NCBI GenBank assembly: GCA_016868315.1
Contig: VGHE01000008.1
Coordinates: forward strand, 89,888 to 153,887
Length of the DNA: 64,000 bases
DNA from: Betaproteobacteria bacterium
Lineage (GTDB): Bacteria > Bdellovibrionota_B > Oligoflexia > Silvanigrellales > Silvanigrellaceae
Reading direction: 5' to 3'
The notes under the pieces were generated by a model. That model had not been told where the DNA came from. It worked only from the letters and a program-made list of their open reading frames with translations, and did not search any database. This document shows, one piece after another, positions 16,484-25,637 of this stretch. Made by a program: the position numbers and the translations under genes. Numbering within the stretch: position 1 is the stretch's first letter; every line of letters begins with the position of its first letter.

Positions 16484-17452
16484 TCAGTTGCAAGAAGGCG
16501 GACGATTTGGTGTTCCTGGTGGAGGGCATCTGAATACACTCATTTCCTGACCGTCGTTGAATTCAAGGGTGAGGCCGCCATGAATCCAGATGTAATTGCT
16601 GAGGCGGTTGGGAGGATCGGCAGGATTCACGGGCGGCAAGACATCAAAGCGTGCGCGCGCCAGAAAGAGCGTGAGGGTCATGTAGTCTGGCACAAATGCA
16701 CCACTGTTCTCTCCATACAAACCCTGCAAAAACCGTTGCCGATCGGTAAAGTAGACACCACAAAGGACTGCACCCCAGTGATTCAACGCAGCACGGCTCA
16801 TTGAACCATCTGCTTGAACAATTCGCCGCGGTACCTGACGTTGAACAATCTCGCCGCGTGCAGTGTTGAGATACTTCACAACTGGCCGACTGCCCGCAGC
16901 ACATTCCACAGGACAAATGCTGTCGCGTCCGGCATCAGCATCCACTCCACCCCAGTTACCTATCGCGTTGCGCGGGTGGCGCGGCGCTTCCATCACGCCA
17001 CCCCGTCCTGTAGGCAGAGCCAATCCAGCGGGAATCTCCTCACAGGCATTCACAAATGCTTGCGAGGGTGCACCACCGGCGTCGAGCCCGAATCCAATCC
17101 CATCTGTTGGAACACCCGCAAGAACACCAGCCGCAGGATTGCAGGTGTAATTTGCAATATCTGCGCGGTCGCCAGCGTTGAACTGAAGAATACAGCCACG
17201 ACGCTGATTACCAATATTTACAGAAACTGAGGTTTGGAAAACCCGCCTCACATCGCGCAACAAATTCATCAGATCCGCGTTGGCGTCGGCTGCGACTTGT
17301 ATCGTTTTAGCCGTGGCCATGTAGTCGCGCAGGAGTGAGCCTGATGCCGTCATGAGAATGAGGGTCAGGCTCACGCCAATCATGAGCTCCACAAGTGTGA
17401 AACCGGCTTGCCGCTCTGCCTTCCTTTGCAATGAACGGGTCTCCATGCTCAT
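16484..17452 (-). CDS. PilW-like prepilin (type IV pilus minor pilin family)
   Basis: A 322-aa protein with a class III (prepilin) signal: QAGFTLVELMIGVS, cleaved between G and F, with Glu at +5, then a hydrophobic helix to about residue 40. The length and a body containing four or more cysteines (RRGCILQF, YTCNPAAG, NACEEIPAG, SICPVEC) fit PilW-type minor pilins. It starts 7 nt after the stop of the Hint-containing gene, so it is the third gene of the operon. It would be processed by prepilin peptidase and placed at the tip or base of a pilus or pseudopilus. Confidence 0.85.
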   Translation of the reverse strand: MSMETRSLQRKAERQAGFTLVELMIGVSLTLILMTASGSLLRDYMATAKTIQVAADANADLMNLLRDVRRVFQTSVSVNIGNQRRGCILQFNAGDRADIANYTCNPAAGVLAGVPTDGIGFGLDAGGAPSQAFVNACEEIPAGLALPTGRGGVMEAPRHPRNAIGNWGGVDADAGRDSICPVECAAGSRPVVKYLNTARGEIVQRQVPRRIVQADGSMSRAALNHWGAVLCGVYFTDRQRFLQGLYGENSGAFVPDYMTLTLFLARARFDVLPPVNPADPPNRLSNYIWIHGGLTLEFNDGQEMSVFRCPPPGTPNRPPSCN

Positions 17453-17459
17453 GCCCGCT

Positions 17460-19937
17460 TCACTTGCTCGAGGCTTTGAGTTGCAACATATTTTGTATAA
17501 CCAAATCGCCTGTGACTACTCCATCGGCCAGCACATAATGCAGTTCAGGGTAGTCGGCGGGACCCTCAAGTGCCAGATTGACCACCGTGCGCCCGAACTC
17601 TCCCAATTCGACAGATTGAACAGGGAGGAACGCCTTTTGAGCCCTCAAAATCTCCACACCTTTTTTCAGATCCTTGGCCTGCACCCAACCGCGCCGAGTC
17701 ATGAATGGGTGCGAGTCGGTCACCTTCACCACACGATCGCCCACACGCACATTCAGGAGATGCTTCAATTCTGGGCCGATGGTCAATTTGGTGATCTTTG
17801 CAGGGAGTTTGGTGACTGGATTGAAAACAAACTCGCCCATCTTGAGCTGTGTGATCAATCGATCCGAGCCATCCGCCATGCGAATCCGGGTAGACTCATC
17901 GAAGCAGCCATCATTGTTTCGGCACACAAAACCAGCTTGATCGCGCGTAATGAAGGTGTAAGAACATTGTCTGGGATCTTCGGCTTTTTTATACACGAAG
18001 TACGCACATGTTTGAGAGGTGTAGCGCTCTGCCTCCACGGGAGCACTCAACGCTTGTAAGCGATAAACCTTGAAGGTTCTCGTGGTTCCTGCATCAATAA
18101 CGGCACCAGTGTCAGGGTCTACAACCTTGTCAGTTGCCCCTCGAAGTTCCATGGCATACGGATTTCCAGCAACAAAACTTGCACCCGGTGCTTGCATCTC
18201 GGCGCTCTTGAAGTTTTCAAAGGCATGGCGCAAAGGGTGGTTCATTGGATCTGATGGTTGCAATGGCACAGCCGTTGGATTGACACGGTTAATCAACCGT
18301 ACCGGATTGTTTGCCCAGCGGTCACGCCCAGCAATAAACGCATCGTCGACTTCCAATGCAGCAATGGCCATTTGTAAGGTTGTTTCTGCGTGCCGACCCG
18401 CCACCTGCGGAGTGAATACCGCTGTTTTGTTGTTGAGACGCGCTTCTTCTGCTCGCACCAAGTCGCGCACGTTCTGCACCCACTGGTCACTACAACTCAC
18501 CTGGAGAGCACGGTCTGCATACTTCACATTGGGAGCCTCGGCTGCTGTAACAGGCTCAATAGTCACATCCTCACTCACACAGCGGGCGTTGAAGCGAGTG
18601 TTAAGATGCTCACGCGGCACATAAACTTTCGTGCAGAAATCCGCTCCGGCACCGGTTGACCCTGCTGAACCGCAACCGCTCTTGTAGTCGTTGTACCACT
18701 CTTGCGGCGACTTATTTGGGGTAGCCGGATTACGCTGCTTCAACCACTCAACTGGTTGTGATTTGCTCCCTGTTAAGTAGTACTTAAATTCTGGACCACC
18801 AACATTTTTCAACTTTGGCGTCACACCCACGAAGTATGAATTAGCCTGCTCAGCAGCTGTAAAGCGCTCGCGGCGCACAACTAATTGCTCGCTGATATAC
18901 TGCCCGCGTCCACCCGCATTCGGGCGCCATGAGTCAGCTGCACCCGAGACAGCAACATTGAGCCCAGCTCGACCGCCGCGAACATGGCGCTGGCTTGCCG
19001 GAATATTGGGGTCGTTTGACATATAATAAGGAATGAGACGCTCGCGCAGAGGAGCCAAAACCGCATAATCCTCTTCCTGCGCAAGCGCAGCGAGATTTGG
19101 AATTTCTCTTTCAAATTCATCCGCCAGATTCCCATCCGGCCGAGGTTCAAGTTCGGTTATAACGTAGCGCTGACCAACGCGACCGCCGCCACGCGCTGCA
19201 AATCCAATTGTTCCGCTTGCACTTTGTGCCACCGTTTGAGGGCGCATATAGAAGCAGGTATCTGCCGCGCCGTAACGTCCCAGGAGGCCGCGGTTTCCGT
19301 CCGAGGCTGCACCCAAATTCACTTTTGCTTCAAGAGAGGAAAAGTATGTTCCATTGGCTGCTCGTGGGCGCTGTGCTTTGATGAAAGCAAAATTTCGCTC
19401 AGTCACGAGTGCATCGCCGCTCCCCGAACGCTCTGGCGCAGGATAGCGAACGAATTTAACTTCAACCAAGACACGGTCGTTGACCACAACTCCGTTTGCA
19501 TCTTTGCGTGAGACTGGAACACAGACGTCAACAACTTCGCATCCCTGGCTCGGGCAAGTTCGCTTGAAGCGCCAAGATGCGTTCGCATTGGCGCAATCAA
19601 GAGCTGGCATAACAGTTGTGATGTTCAAACAACCGCCTCGCGTATACCTCGAGGAATTGACAGGATTGCCGTTGATTTGTGGCTCAATCACACGGCACCC
19701 AGCGGTGGAATTGAAGTACAGCGAACCGTTGGTAATCAGCTGTGTGACTGACTGCAGTGCCGTTTCATTCACTCGGCGGTCGACGTCTGCTGCTGTTTCC
19801 TGAGTCCGCGCTTTTCTGTTGTCGCGCAGCGACTGGATGACTGCACCGGAAGACAGTGCCAAGACCGAGGTGAACACAAGAATACTTGTGGTCGATGTCC
19901 CCCGCTGATTTCCCCATCGCAAACTGAATCCAAACAT
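17460..19937 (-). CDS. Large PilX/GspK-like pilin-associated protein ending in a Hint (hedgehog/intein) domain
   Basis: An 825-aa protein. The N-terminus (NQRGTSTTSILVFTSVLALS) has the basic-G-hydrophobic layout of a PilX/GspK-type prepilin but lacks Glu at +5, as GspK and some tip pilins do. A cysteine-rich extracellular region follows (about residues 80-670). The last 148 residues form a Hint fold: Cys678 opens it (GCFDESTRIRMADG), MGEFVFNP is the next strand, VTDSHPF is the TxxH block with Thr740 and His743, then RRGWVQAKDL and the C-terminal LADGVVTGD. The usual final His-Asn of inteins is replaced by Gly-Asp, so N-terminal acyl-shift chemistry is plausible but C-terminal Asn cyclisation is not. 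GAGGAG lies 7 nt before ATG 19937. Between two prepilin genes. Confidence 0.8.
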   Translation of the reverse strand: MFGFSLRWGNQRGTSTTSILVFTSVLALSSGAVIQSLRDNRKARTQETAADVDRRVNETALQSVTQLITNGSLYFNSTAGCRVIEPQINGNPVNSSRYTRGGCLNITTVMPALDCANANASWRFKRTCPSQGCEVVDVCVPVSRKDANGVVVNDRVLVEVKFVRYPAPERSGSGDALVTERNFAFIKAQRPRAANGTYFSSLEAKVNLGAASDGNRGLLGRYGAADTCFYMRPQTVAQSASGTIGFAARGGGRVGQRYVITELEPRPDGNLADEFEREIPNLAALAQEEDYAVLAPLRERLIPYYMSNDPNIPASQRHVRGGRAGLNVAVSGAADSWRPNAGGRGQYISEQLVVRRERFTAAEQANSYFVGVTPKLKNVGGPEFKYYLTGSKSQPVEWLKQRNPATPNKSPQEWYNDYKSGCGSAGSTGAGADFCTKVYVPREHLNTRFNARCVSEDVTIEPVTAAEAPNVKYADRALQVSCSDQWVQNVRDLVRAEEARLNNKTAVFTPQVAGRHAETTLQMAIAALEVDDAFIAGRDRWANNPVRLINRVNPTAVPLQPSDPMNHPLRHAFENFKSAEMQAPGASFVAGNPYAMELRGATDKVVDPDTGAVIDAGTTRTFKVYRLQALSAPVEAERYTSQTCAYFVYKKAEDPRQCSYTFITRDQAGFVCRNNDGCFDESTRIRMADGSDRLITQLKMGEFVFNPVTKLPAKITKLTIGPELKHLLNVRVGDRVVKVTDSHPFMTRRGWVQAKDLKKGVEILRAQKAFLPVQSVELGEFGRTVVNLALEGPADYPELHYVLADGVVTGDLVIQNMLQLKASSK

Positions 19938-19964
19938 AACCAATCTCCTCAAAAAACAAAGAAA

Positions 19965-21104
19965 TTAGCGAGCGACAATAGGCACAGGATCCGCACATTC
20001 CTCTCGGCATTGGTAGAGCCACAAAGGCGCAGCAATGCACACTGGACGAAGTCCATTTACGGGAATGGGAGGACGGTTGCTGCAATTCGGAACGGACACT
20101 CCAATTTTTTCACTTGAAAATTCCTTCATCGTTTTGAAAGCAAGTTGCTTCTTCGATGCCACAGAGCTCTCCGCATTGAGAACCGTATAAAGATTGAGCC
20201 GCACATTCAAAGTGCGATGCATTTCGTTGACTGCTTGATTGCAAGTTATGGCCTGTCCCGTGTTGGAGTTCCGGAACGTCGCTGTCGCTACCGCCAAACC
20301 CAACACCGATGGGTTGTCTATCACTTCGAGCTCACGTGCTGCAGCACCATTGACCACGTTGCCCGTACGTGAAAAAAGATTGCCTACAAATGCAAAGCAC
20401 ATGCGAAAACTCGATAAATTATTGAGGCTACTCACTCCCGCCCGGGGGGAGAGGTAATTGACACCGTCATTGGTGATGTCAGGGGTTAATGGTCGCTGAG
20501 GAGCTCGGTTGCCACCCTGCCCCGAACACGTATCAACCCAATTGCAAAACTCGCGCGCAGCACCCTGTGAGTCTTCGAGGACGCCCTCGTTGGCATTGCA
20601 AAAACTGGCGAGGTTGGCATTGGCATCCATAATTGCGCTCGGCCTAACTAAACGCGTGCTGAACGGCACAAGTGCCCCCCACGCAGCACCACCTTGGTTC
20701 AAGCGCCCCGTTAATGGATTCGCGGCCACCTCAGCATAATCCAAAGTGGAAAGCGCCATACGCATGTCTGCGCCTAGCGTGCGGTTGTTGAATGCCTGGT
20801 CGTTCGCCGGGGGGCCACCCGCAAGGACTGCATCATTACTTGCAAAGGCGAAGCGTAGCGCATCGCTGCAATCTTGCGCACCCGCATGAGCAACCCACTG
20901 CATTAACTTCGAGTAGTAAAGACGAAGTCTGCTGCTCGCAAACGTTTCAAAAAACAAATGAGGGCCAGCGGTATCGCGAGCCCGCGCGCTCACACGCGCC
21001 TTGTTGAGCACCATAAACGAACCGCCGAACACGATGATGAGGATGGTCATTCCGACCATCAACTCGATCAAAGAAAATCCAGATTGTTTTTTGAGGCCTC
21101 TCAT
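19965..21104 (-). CDS. Prepilin-type protein with N-terminal methylation motif
   Basis: A 379-aa protein beginning with a classical prepilin leader: KKQSGFSLIELMVGMT, with cleavage between Gly and Phe and Glu at +5, then a hydrophobic helix to about residue 30. The rest is extracellular, with several Cys (QDCSDAL, SFCNANEG, EFCNWVDTCSG, CAFVGN). GGTGAG precedes ATG 21104 by 5 nt. First gene of the three-gene prepilin operon, with a sigma-28-type promoter about 40 nt upstream. The PilW gene and the Hint gene follow. It is likely a minor pilin or pseudopilin of type IV pilus or type II secretion type. No ATPase or secretin gene is in the window. Confidence 0.85.
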   Translation of the reverse strand: MRGLKKQSGFSLIELMVGMTILIIVFGGSFMVLNKARVSARARDTAGPHLFFETFASSRLRLYYSKLMQWVAHAGAQDCSDALRFAFASNDAVLAGGPPANDQAFNNRTLGADMRMALSTLDYAEVAANPLTGRLNQGGAAWGALVPFSTRLVRPSAIMDANANLASFCNANEGVLEDSQGAAREFCNWVDTCSGQGGNRAPQRPLTPDITNDGVNYLSPRAGVSSLNNLSSFRMCFAFVGNLFSRTGNVVNGAAARELEVIDNPSVLGLAVATATFRNSNTGQAITCNQAVNEMHRTLNVRLNLYTVLNAESSVASKKQLAFKTMKEFSSEKIGVSVPNCSNRPPIPVNGLRPVCIAAPLWLYQCREECADPVPIVAR

Positions 21105-21151
21105 CAAGACTCACCAAACGCCAAGGGGCGGTCGGCAACCTCCAAAGTGCT

Positions 21152-21178
21152 ATATCGGCTGATTTTTATAAAATTTGA
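21152..21178 (-). promoter_or_regulatory. Candidate sigma-28 (FliA)-type promoter of the prepilin operon
   Basis: Reading the minus strand: TCAAATTT, exactly 11 bases, then GCCGATAT. The sigma-28 consensus is TAAAGTTT-N11-GCCGATAA, so the -10 matches 7 of 8 and the -35 matches 6 of 8, with exact spacing. Transcription would start near 21145, about 40 nt before the ATG at 21104. It implies control by a motility sigma factor rather than the usual housekeeping or PilR/sigma-54 control of pilin genes. Confidence 0.6.
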
Positions 21179-21242
21179 CTGTCGCCCATTAAAATGCGTA
21201 GCGACTTAGGACTTAACAATAAATTTGGATACTTAACCAGAG

Positions 21243-21929
21243 CTAGAGCACCTTCTGCAAGTCCAACCAACGATCGAGGTAGGAAGCCTCTATCAGGTCG
21301 CCGTGCCCCACGTGAAAGCGCTCTACACCGCTCCTGCGCAACCTAGAAACCTCCCTTAAACACAAAGGCTTGTTGAGTGTTGCGGGGTGTTGAGCCGGCA
21401 TCCAAGCCGGAGGCAGGCCGAGCACCCCTCCCATGAGGAGGTCGCCTACGCATGCCGAGCCATCGGCCAGCACGACCGAGAGTGAGCTTTCGGTGTGGCC
21501 AGCTGTGCGCTCAACTTTCCCCTCAATTCCGAATTCGCTCAGCTCCAAAATCCCAGACACCGGTACGTCGATCTCCACGGCCGGAAAGGCTTGCGGCAAG
21601 ATATTGCCCAAAGTCGAGCGTAAAAACTTCGGAGCGAGTGCTTGCAATGTACCGCTCTCTTGCTTCCCAGATTTCAGAAAACTCCGCGCCTGCTCGGAGG
21701 CAATGACGGGAACCCCCCTTCTGCGCAACTCTGCCGCGCAGCCGCAATGATCAAAATGCACATGTGTAAGCACAACTGCGGCAAGCGATTCCGGCTTCAC
21801 GCCGCGCTCGATAAGCTGCCTCGAGAGCTGTGCAAAGTCACTTTGGCAACCAGTATCGACAAGAATATTTTTACGATCGCAGATGAGAAATGCGTTCGAC
21901 AAGGGCAGCGAGATTCTATGGACGCGCAT
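21243..21929 (-). CDS. Metallo-beta-lactamase fold hydrolase
   Basis: A 228-aa MBL-fold protein. The zinc motif is THVHFDHCGCA (HxHxDH), with the fourth histidine in TAGHTESS, an Asp in SACVGD and a final His in VGHGD. This set fits the general MBL hydrolase/glyoxalase-II-like group. It starts directly after the stop codon of the upstream gene (TGAATG), so the two are translated together. No lactonase- or glyoxalase-specific feature is obvious, so the substrate is unknown. Cytoplasmic: no signal peptide. Confidence 0.85.
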   Translation of the reverse strand: MRVHRISLPLSNAFLICDRKNILVDTGCQSDFAQLSRQLIERGVKPESLAAVVLTHVHFDHCGCAAELRRRGVPVIASEQARSFLKSGKQESGTLQALAPKFLRSTLGNILPQAFPAVEIDVPVSGILELSEFGIEGKVERTAGHTESSLSVVLADGSACVGDLLMGGVLGLPPAWMPAQHPATLNKPLCLREVSRLRRSGVERFHVGHGDLIEASYLDRWLDLQKVL

Positions 21930-23039
21930 TCAGTACCCCATCATGAAGCGCTCGAGTTCAAATCCACTCGGCTTGAGCTCGAAATTGCGAATGATTTGTT
22001 CGCGCACTGTTTCGCTTTTTTTATCTCTTAAAAAACTTTGATGTTGCAGAAGATAGGCCTGCATTTCGTTCGTCAAAATATAGGGATCACTCGTATCAAA
22101 TATTTTCGCTACGAAAAATTTGAGTCGCTCGAGGCTGTTCTGACTGTCTCCCAAGGTCTGACCAACCACCTTCCGAAAATCTTCTGATTGAAAATACAAA
22201 CCATGCAGAAACTCGTGCGATGGCACCCCGGTAAAAACACTTGGAGCGCTGAAACTCAGAAAGTACTTCCAGGGCTGAGCCGACATCCAGGACCAAAGCC
22301 TTTGCTCATCGGCCAAAGGCTCACCCGCTTGTAACAGCAGCTGAACAGCGATTTCGAAATCCTCTCTTCGTAAATTCGAGCCCTGCCAGAATCGGAGCAA
22401 AGGATTGGTGCGATGCTGCTCAATGGTGAGAATTTTATTCCCCTGTTCAACGTACGATACAACGCGCCCCAGCGCATAATTGAACTGCCTGTTCCCTTGA
22501 GAAACACAAAGCAAGGTTTCAGGAAGCTCTAGTACTGCACCGCAAACCAAATCAATTTCACTGCCCCGCGCTGCGACTGCTCCCTGCAAACCGATATCAA
22601 GCCACGAGTCAATTGGCTGCGCACCAGCGAGCTGCGCAATACTTGGCCATGAATGAGGCTTCTTTGCCTCTGAAGCCTGCAGCTTCTGCCACTTCTGTTC
22701 TTGCTGGGCTTCTTCGATACGCCGCAGGCGCTCACAAGAAAATTCAGAACCCAGGGAACAACTTTGATCCAAGAAGCGCTTGAATTCGGCCGGGGCTGAG
22801 GAGTTCCAGGCCCAACTCACCATGCTCCAATCCACACATTGCTCTGTGGAAGCGGAGGTGGTCTCCCGGCACTCCAGCGCCAGTTGCTCGAGCAGGGACT
22901 CCTGGTCTCGGACAAAGCTATCGGCTTTAAATCCCTTGGGATTTTTGGGCTTAAAGGGTGAAGCTTGAAGACCGACCACCACAGCAACAAGCGAGGCTGC
23001 ACAAAAAACCAGCAGTGCCAGCAGCCCCTTTTTTTTCAT
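21930..23039 (-). CDS. Membrane-anchored or exported protein of unknown function
   Basis: A 369-aa protein with basic residues then a hydrophobic segment (MKKKGLLALLVFCAASLVAV), so exported or anchored by its N-terminus. The part after it has several cysteines (ECRETT, EQCVDW, SCSLGS, FSCERL), which suggests disulphides in the periplasm, and long helical stretches. The C-terminal half is rich in Phe/Leu helices ending in SGFELERFMMGY. I chose ATG 23039; the upstream bases contain an AGGGG purine tract some 12 nt away, so the start is not certain. It shares an operon with the MBL hydrolase that immediately follows. No known domain recognised. Confidence 0.6.
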   Translation of the reverse strand: MKKKGLLALLVFCAASLVAVVVGLQASPFKPKNPKGFKADSFVRDQESLLEQLALECRETTSASTEQCVDWSMVSWAWNSSAPAEFKRFLDQSCSLGSEFSCERLRRIEEAQQEQKWQKLQASEAKKPHSWPSIAQLAGAQPIDSWLDIGLQGAVAARGSEIDLVCGAVLELPETLLCVSQGNRQFNYALGRVVSYVEQGNKILTIEQHRTNPLLRFWQGSNLRREDFEIAVQLLLQAGEPLADEQRLWSWMSAQPWKYFLSFSAPSVFTGVPSHEFLHGLYFQSEDFRKVVGQTLGDSQNSLERLKFFVAKIFDTSDPYILTNEMQAYLLQHQSFLRDKKSETVREQIIRNFELKPSGFELERFMMGY

Positions 23040-23129
23040 CCTGCAAATACCCCTTACCAACTCGTAAATTTCGCGGCTGTCCCCTCGACCCCCAGAACAC
23101 TATTGTGCCCCATTGAGAGACGTAAAGAC

Positions 23130-25550
23130 ATGACGAAAATATTCCGCCAAATAGAACTGCTGACCAAGAGACTCAACGCCATTGTCTTATGCCATCTGCC
23201 CTTGGTGTTTGCGGGAATCCTTGTTTTGTCAGGCTTCCATGGCCGAAATCTCGGAAACGATGAATTGCGTATATTCTATGCAATGTCTGCAATTTCGTTG
23301 CCGCCCCTGCTGCTTGTTTCGCTGCGTCATACATCCAAACCCGAGCAGAACGCCTCCACATTGGAGAGCCTGTTCTGCCGCATCACGCTGGCTCTCTTGG
23401 TGCTCGTTCATATTGTTACCCTCTCGTTTTCTCCGAACGAGATGAACCTTGGATTGGCAAGATTCTTATCCTCAATCGAGCAGACACTGCTCGTGATTTA
23501 TATCTTCCAAAAGGTTGTGGAGGAGTTTCCATCGAGATGGTCGCGCCTGGCGCTGTGCGGTTCCTTACTGAACGGTTTTCTTGTTTTTGTGATCTCAATT
23601 TTGACGTTTGCAACCCGTGATCACGAAAATTACCAGAATCATTTCATAAACACGGTTGAAACGAATGCTGCTTTAACTTCAATCATCACAATGGTTGTGC
23701 TTTATCGTTCAAATTTCCCAAACCGCAACAGCAGACTACACAGCATCATCTGTTATTCCGTGCTGCAGTCGAGCATTCTGTTTTTTTTCTTTCCGCTGCA
23801 CTTCACAGAAGTCATTTCTTCGTTGCTGACATCGGGTACTATTTTTGCTCTCTCGCTCGATTTCATTCTGCTCAAGCCCAGCGTCCTACTGGAAAATGGA
23901 TTTTCATTCTTAAACCGGCAGAAGGATTTGCATGCAAAGATTGCTAAGGTCAGCAAAGATCTGAAATTGCAAGAGGAGAAAACAACACGTGTTGAAAAAG
24001 AGTTGTCGGACACGGTTTTGCTTGCAGCAGCAACCCTCGACAGCATGTCGGTTCAGGTCTGTATCCTCGACACTGATGGTATGATCAGGTCTTCAAATCA
24101 GGCCTGGCGAGAATTTCACAAGTCTTTGGGAGTTCAATCTGAGCATTTTTTAACACGCGGATCATACGTTGAAGGATGCGAAAGTGACCTCACCGCCAAC
24201 AGCGATTCGCTCAAGAAATCAGCCTTGGAATTCAAATCTGTAATGCGAGGTGAGCATCAGGAGAGCTGCACACAGCAGTCGTATTTTTTGGGTCATCAGA
24301 AACGCTGGCTGATGTGTCGCATCACTCGTTTCGAATCGAGTCTTGGGCTGCGCTACATGATTGTCCAAGAGGACATCACCGAACTGAAACACACGGAAGA
24401 AGAACTACGCCTAAAGTCAATTGCGATTGAACGGGCAAATGATGGCATTGTGCTCACCGATCCAAATCTCCCAGACAACCCTATTGTTTATGTAAGCCAG
24501 GGATTTTTGAAGCTCACTGGCTATACGCAAGATGAAGTTATGGGGCGTAATTGTCGATTCATGCAAGGGCAGGGCAGCGATCCTGAGATGATTCAGAAAA
24601 TGCGTGAGGCGATTGCTCATGAGCAGTCGTTTGTGGGTGAAATTGTCAATTACCGGAAGGATGGCAAACCTTGGGTCAACCGCCTCAAACTCGAGCCCGT
24701 GCGCAACGAGGAAGGAAGGCTGATTCGCTACGTGGGAGTGCAGCTCGACGTTACCGCTGCAAGGAAGCTCGAACGCGAGCGAAAAGCTGCCCTCGAAAAA
24801 GAGACCAGCGCGCGCCAAGAAACAGAGCGGCTCTATCGCGAAGCTCAGCAGGCCAACACCATCAAAGATGAGTTTTTGGCAACACTTTCCCATGAACTCA
24901 GAACACCTTCCGGTGTGATTGTCGGTTTCACTGAGCTCTTGAAATATGAAGATATGAATCAGGAAGAGAGAGATGAGGCACTCGATGCCCTCGAGCGCAA
25001 TGCCCGCTTGCTTGTTACATTGATAGACGACATGCTCGACATGAGTCGGGTCATCACCGGAAAATTGAAACTGAATCCAAAACCGGTAGACCTGGCCTCC
25101 ATTGTTGAATCGGTTATTGCCGCAGAAACACTCGCTGCACAAACAAAAAACATTCGCTTGGTCACAGAGTTTGAACCGGGAGCAGGCCCGGTTTACGGCG
25201 ATACCACGCGTCTCCAACAGATTTTTTGGAACCTTCTCTCCAATGCCATTAAGTTCACGCCACGCAATGGGCGCGTGAAGGTTTCCGTGAAAAGTGAGGG
25301 TTCCCGGGTTGTGGCGCGTGTTATCGACACAGGCGTCGGCATTGAGCCAAAGTTTCTTCCGCACGTGTTTGAACGTTTCCGGCAGCAAGAGAGCAGCACA
25401 AACCGAAGCTATGGAGGCTTAGGCTTGGGGTTGTCCATAGTAAAACATCTCGTTGAACTCCATGGCGGAACGGTGGCCGCCGAGTCTGCCGGAGCCGGAC
25501 GCGGCGCAACGTTTATTGTTAAGTTACCCACCCTGACTTCGGCTGTTTGA
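23130..25550 (+). CDS. Membrane-bound LOV-domain sensor histidine kinase (candidate blue-light receptor)
   Basis: An 806-aa kinase. Residues 1-265 hold about six or seven hydrophobic helices; a coiled coil follows (about 270-300), then a PAS domain, then a LOV-type PAS domain with all the flavin contacts: GRNCRFMQG (Cys475, the photo-adduct Cys), NYRKDG, the Asn in PWVNRL and Gln in YVGVQ. The kinase core has the H-box SHELRTP (His588), N-box WNLLSNAIKF, G1 DTGVGI and G2 GGLGLGLSIVKH. ATG 23130 follows GAGAGACG about 10 nt upstream. No response regulator is adjacent. The LOV match is strong by motif; light sensing is inferred. The membrane part resembles no named input domain I can identify. 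Confidence 0.85.
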   Translation: MTKIFRQIELLTKRLNAIVLCHLPLVFAGILVLSGFHGRNLGNDELRIFYAMSAISLPPLLLVSLRHTSKPEQNASTLESLFCRITLALLVLVHIVTLSFSPNEMNLGLARFLSSIEQTLLVIYIFQKVVEEFPSRWSRLALCGSLLNGFLVFVISILTFATRDHENYQNHFINTVETNAALTSIITMVVLYRSNFPNRNSRLHSIICYSVLQSSILFFFFPLHFTEVISSLLTSGTIFALSLDFILLKPSVLLENGFSFLNRQKDLHAKIAKVSKDLKLQEEKTTRVEKELSDTVLLAAATLDSMSVQVCILDTDGMIRSSNQAWREFHKSLGVQSEHFLTRGSYVEGCESDLTANSDSLKKSALEFKSVMRGEHQESCTQQSYFLGHQKRWLMCRITRFESSLGLRYMIVQEDITELKHTEEELRLKSIAIERANDGIVLTDPNLPDNPIVYVSQGFLKLTGYTQDEVMGRNCRFMQGQGSDPEMIQKMREAIAHEQSFVGEIVNYRKDGKPWVNRLKLEPVRNEEGRLIRYVGVQLDVTAARKLERERKAALEKETSARQETERLYREAQQANTIKDEFLATLSHELRTPSGVIVGFTELLKYEDMNQEERDEALDALERNARLLVTLIDDMLDMSRVITGKLKLNPKPVDLASIVESVIAAETLAAQTKNIRLVTEFEPGAGPVYGDTTRLQQIFWNLLSNAIKFTPRNGRVKVSVKSEGSRVVARVIDTGVGIEPKFLPHVFERFRQQESSTNRSYGGLGLGLSIVKHLVELHGGTVAAESAGAGRGATFIVKLPTLTSAV

Positions 25551-25637
25551 ACAGCAAGAAGAGCGACACAACGTGCTGAGCGCCGCAGACTGTGACACAA
25601 TCGGCTGCACGGAAAAACGAATTGCACAGGATTCAAC

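Noticed and set aside
17904-19937. Treating the Hint region as a full self-splicing intein
   Set aside because: The terminal His-Asn is missing and no extein follows beyond about a dozen residues after the Hint end, so splicing is not expected.
24417-25388. Long frame on the minus strand antisense to the LOV kinase
   Set aside because: No domain or ribosome site; the kinase frame has strong motifs throughout.
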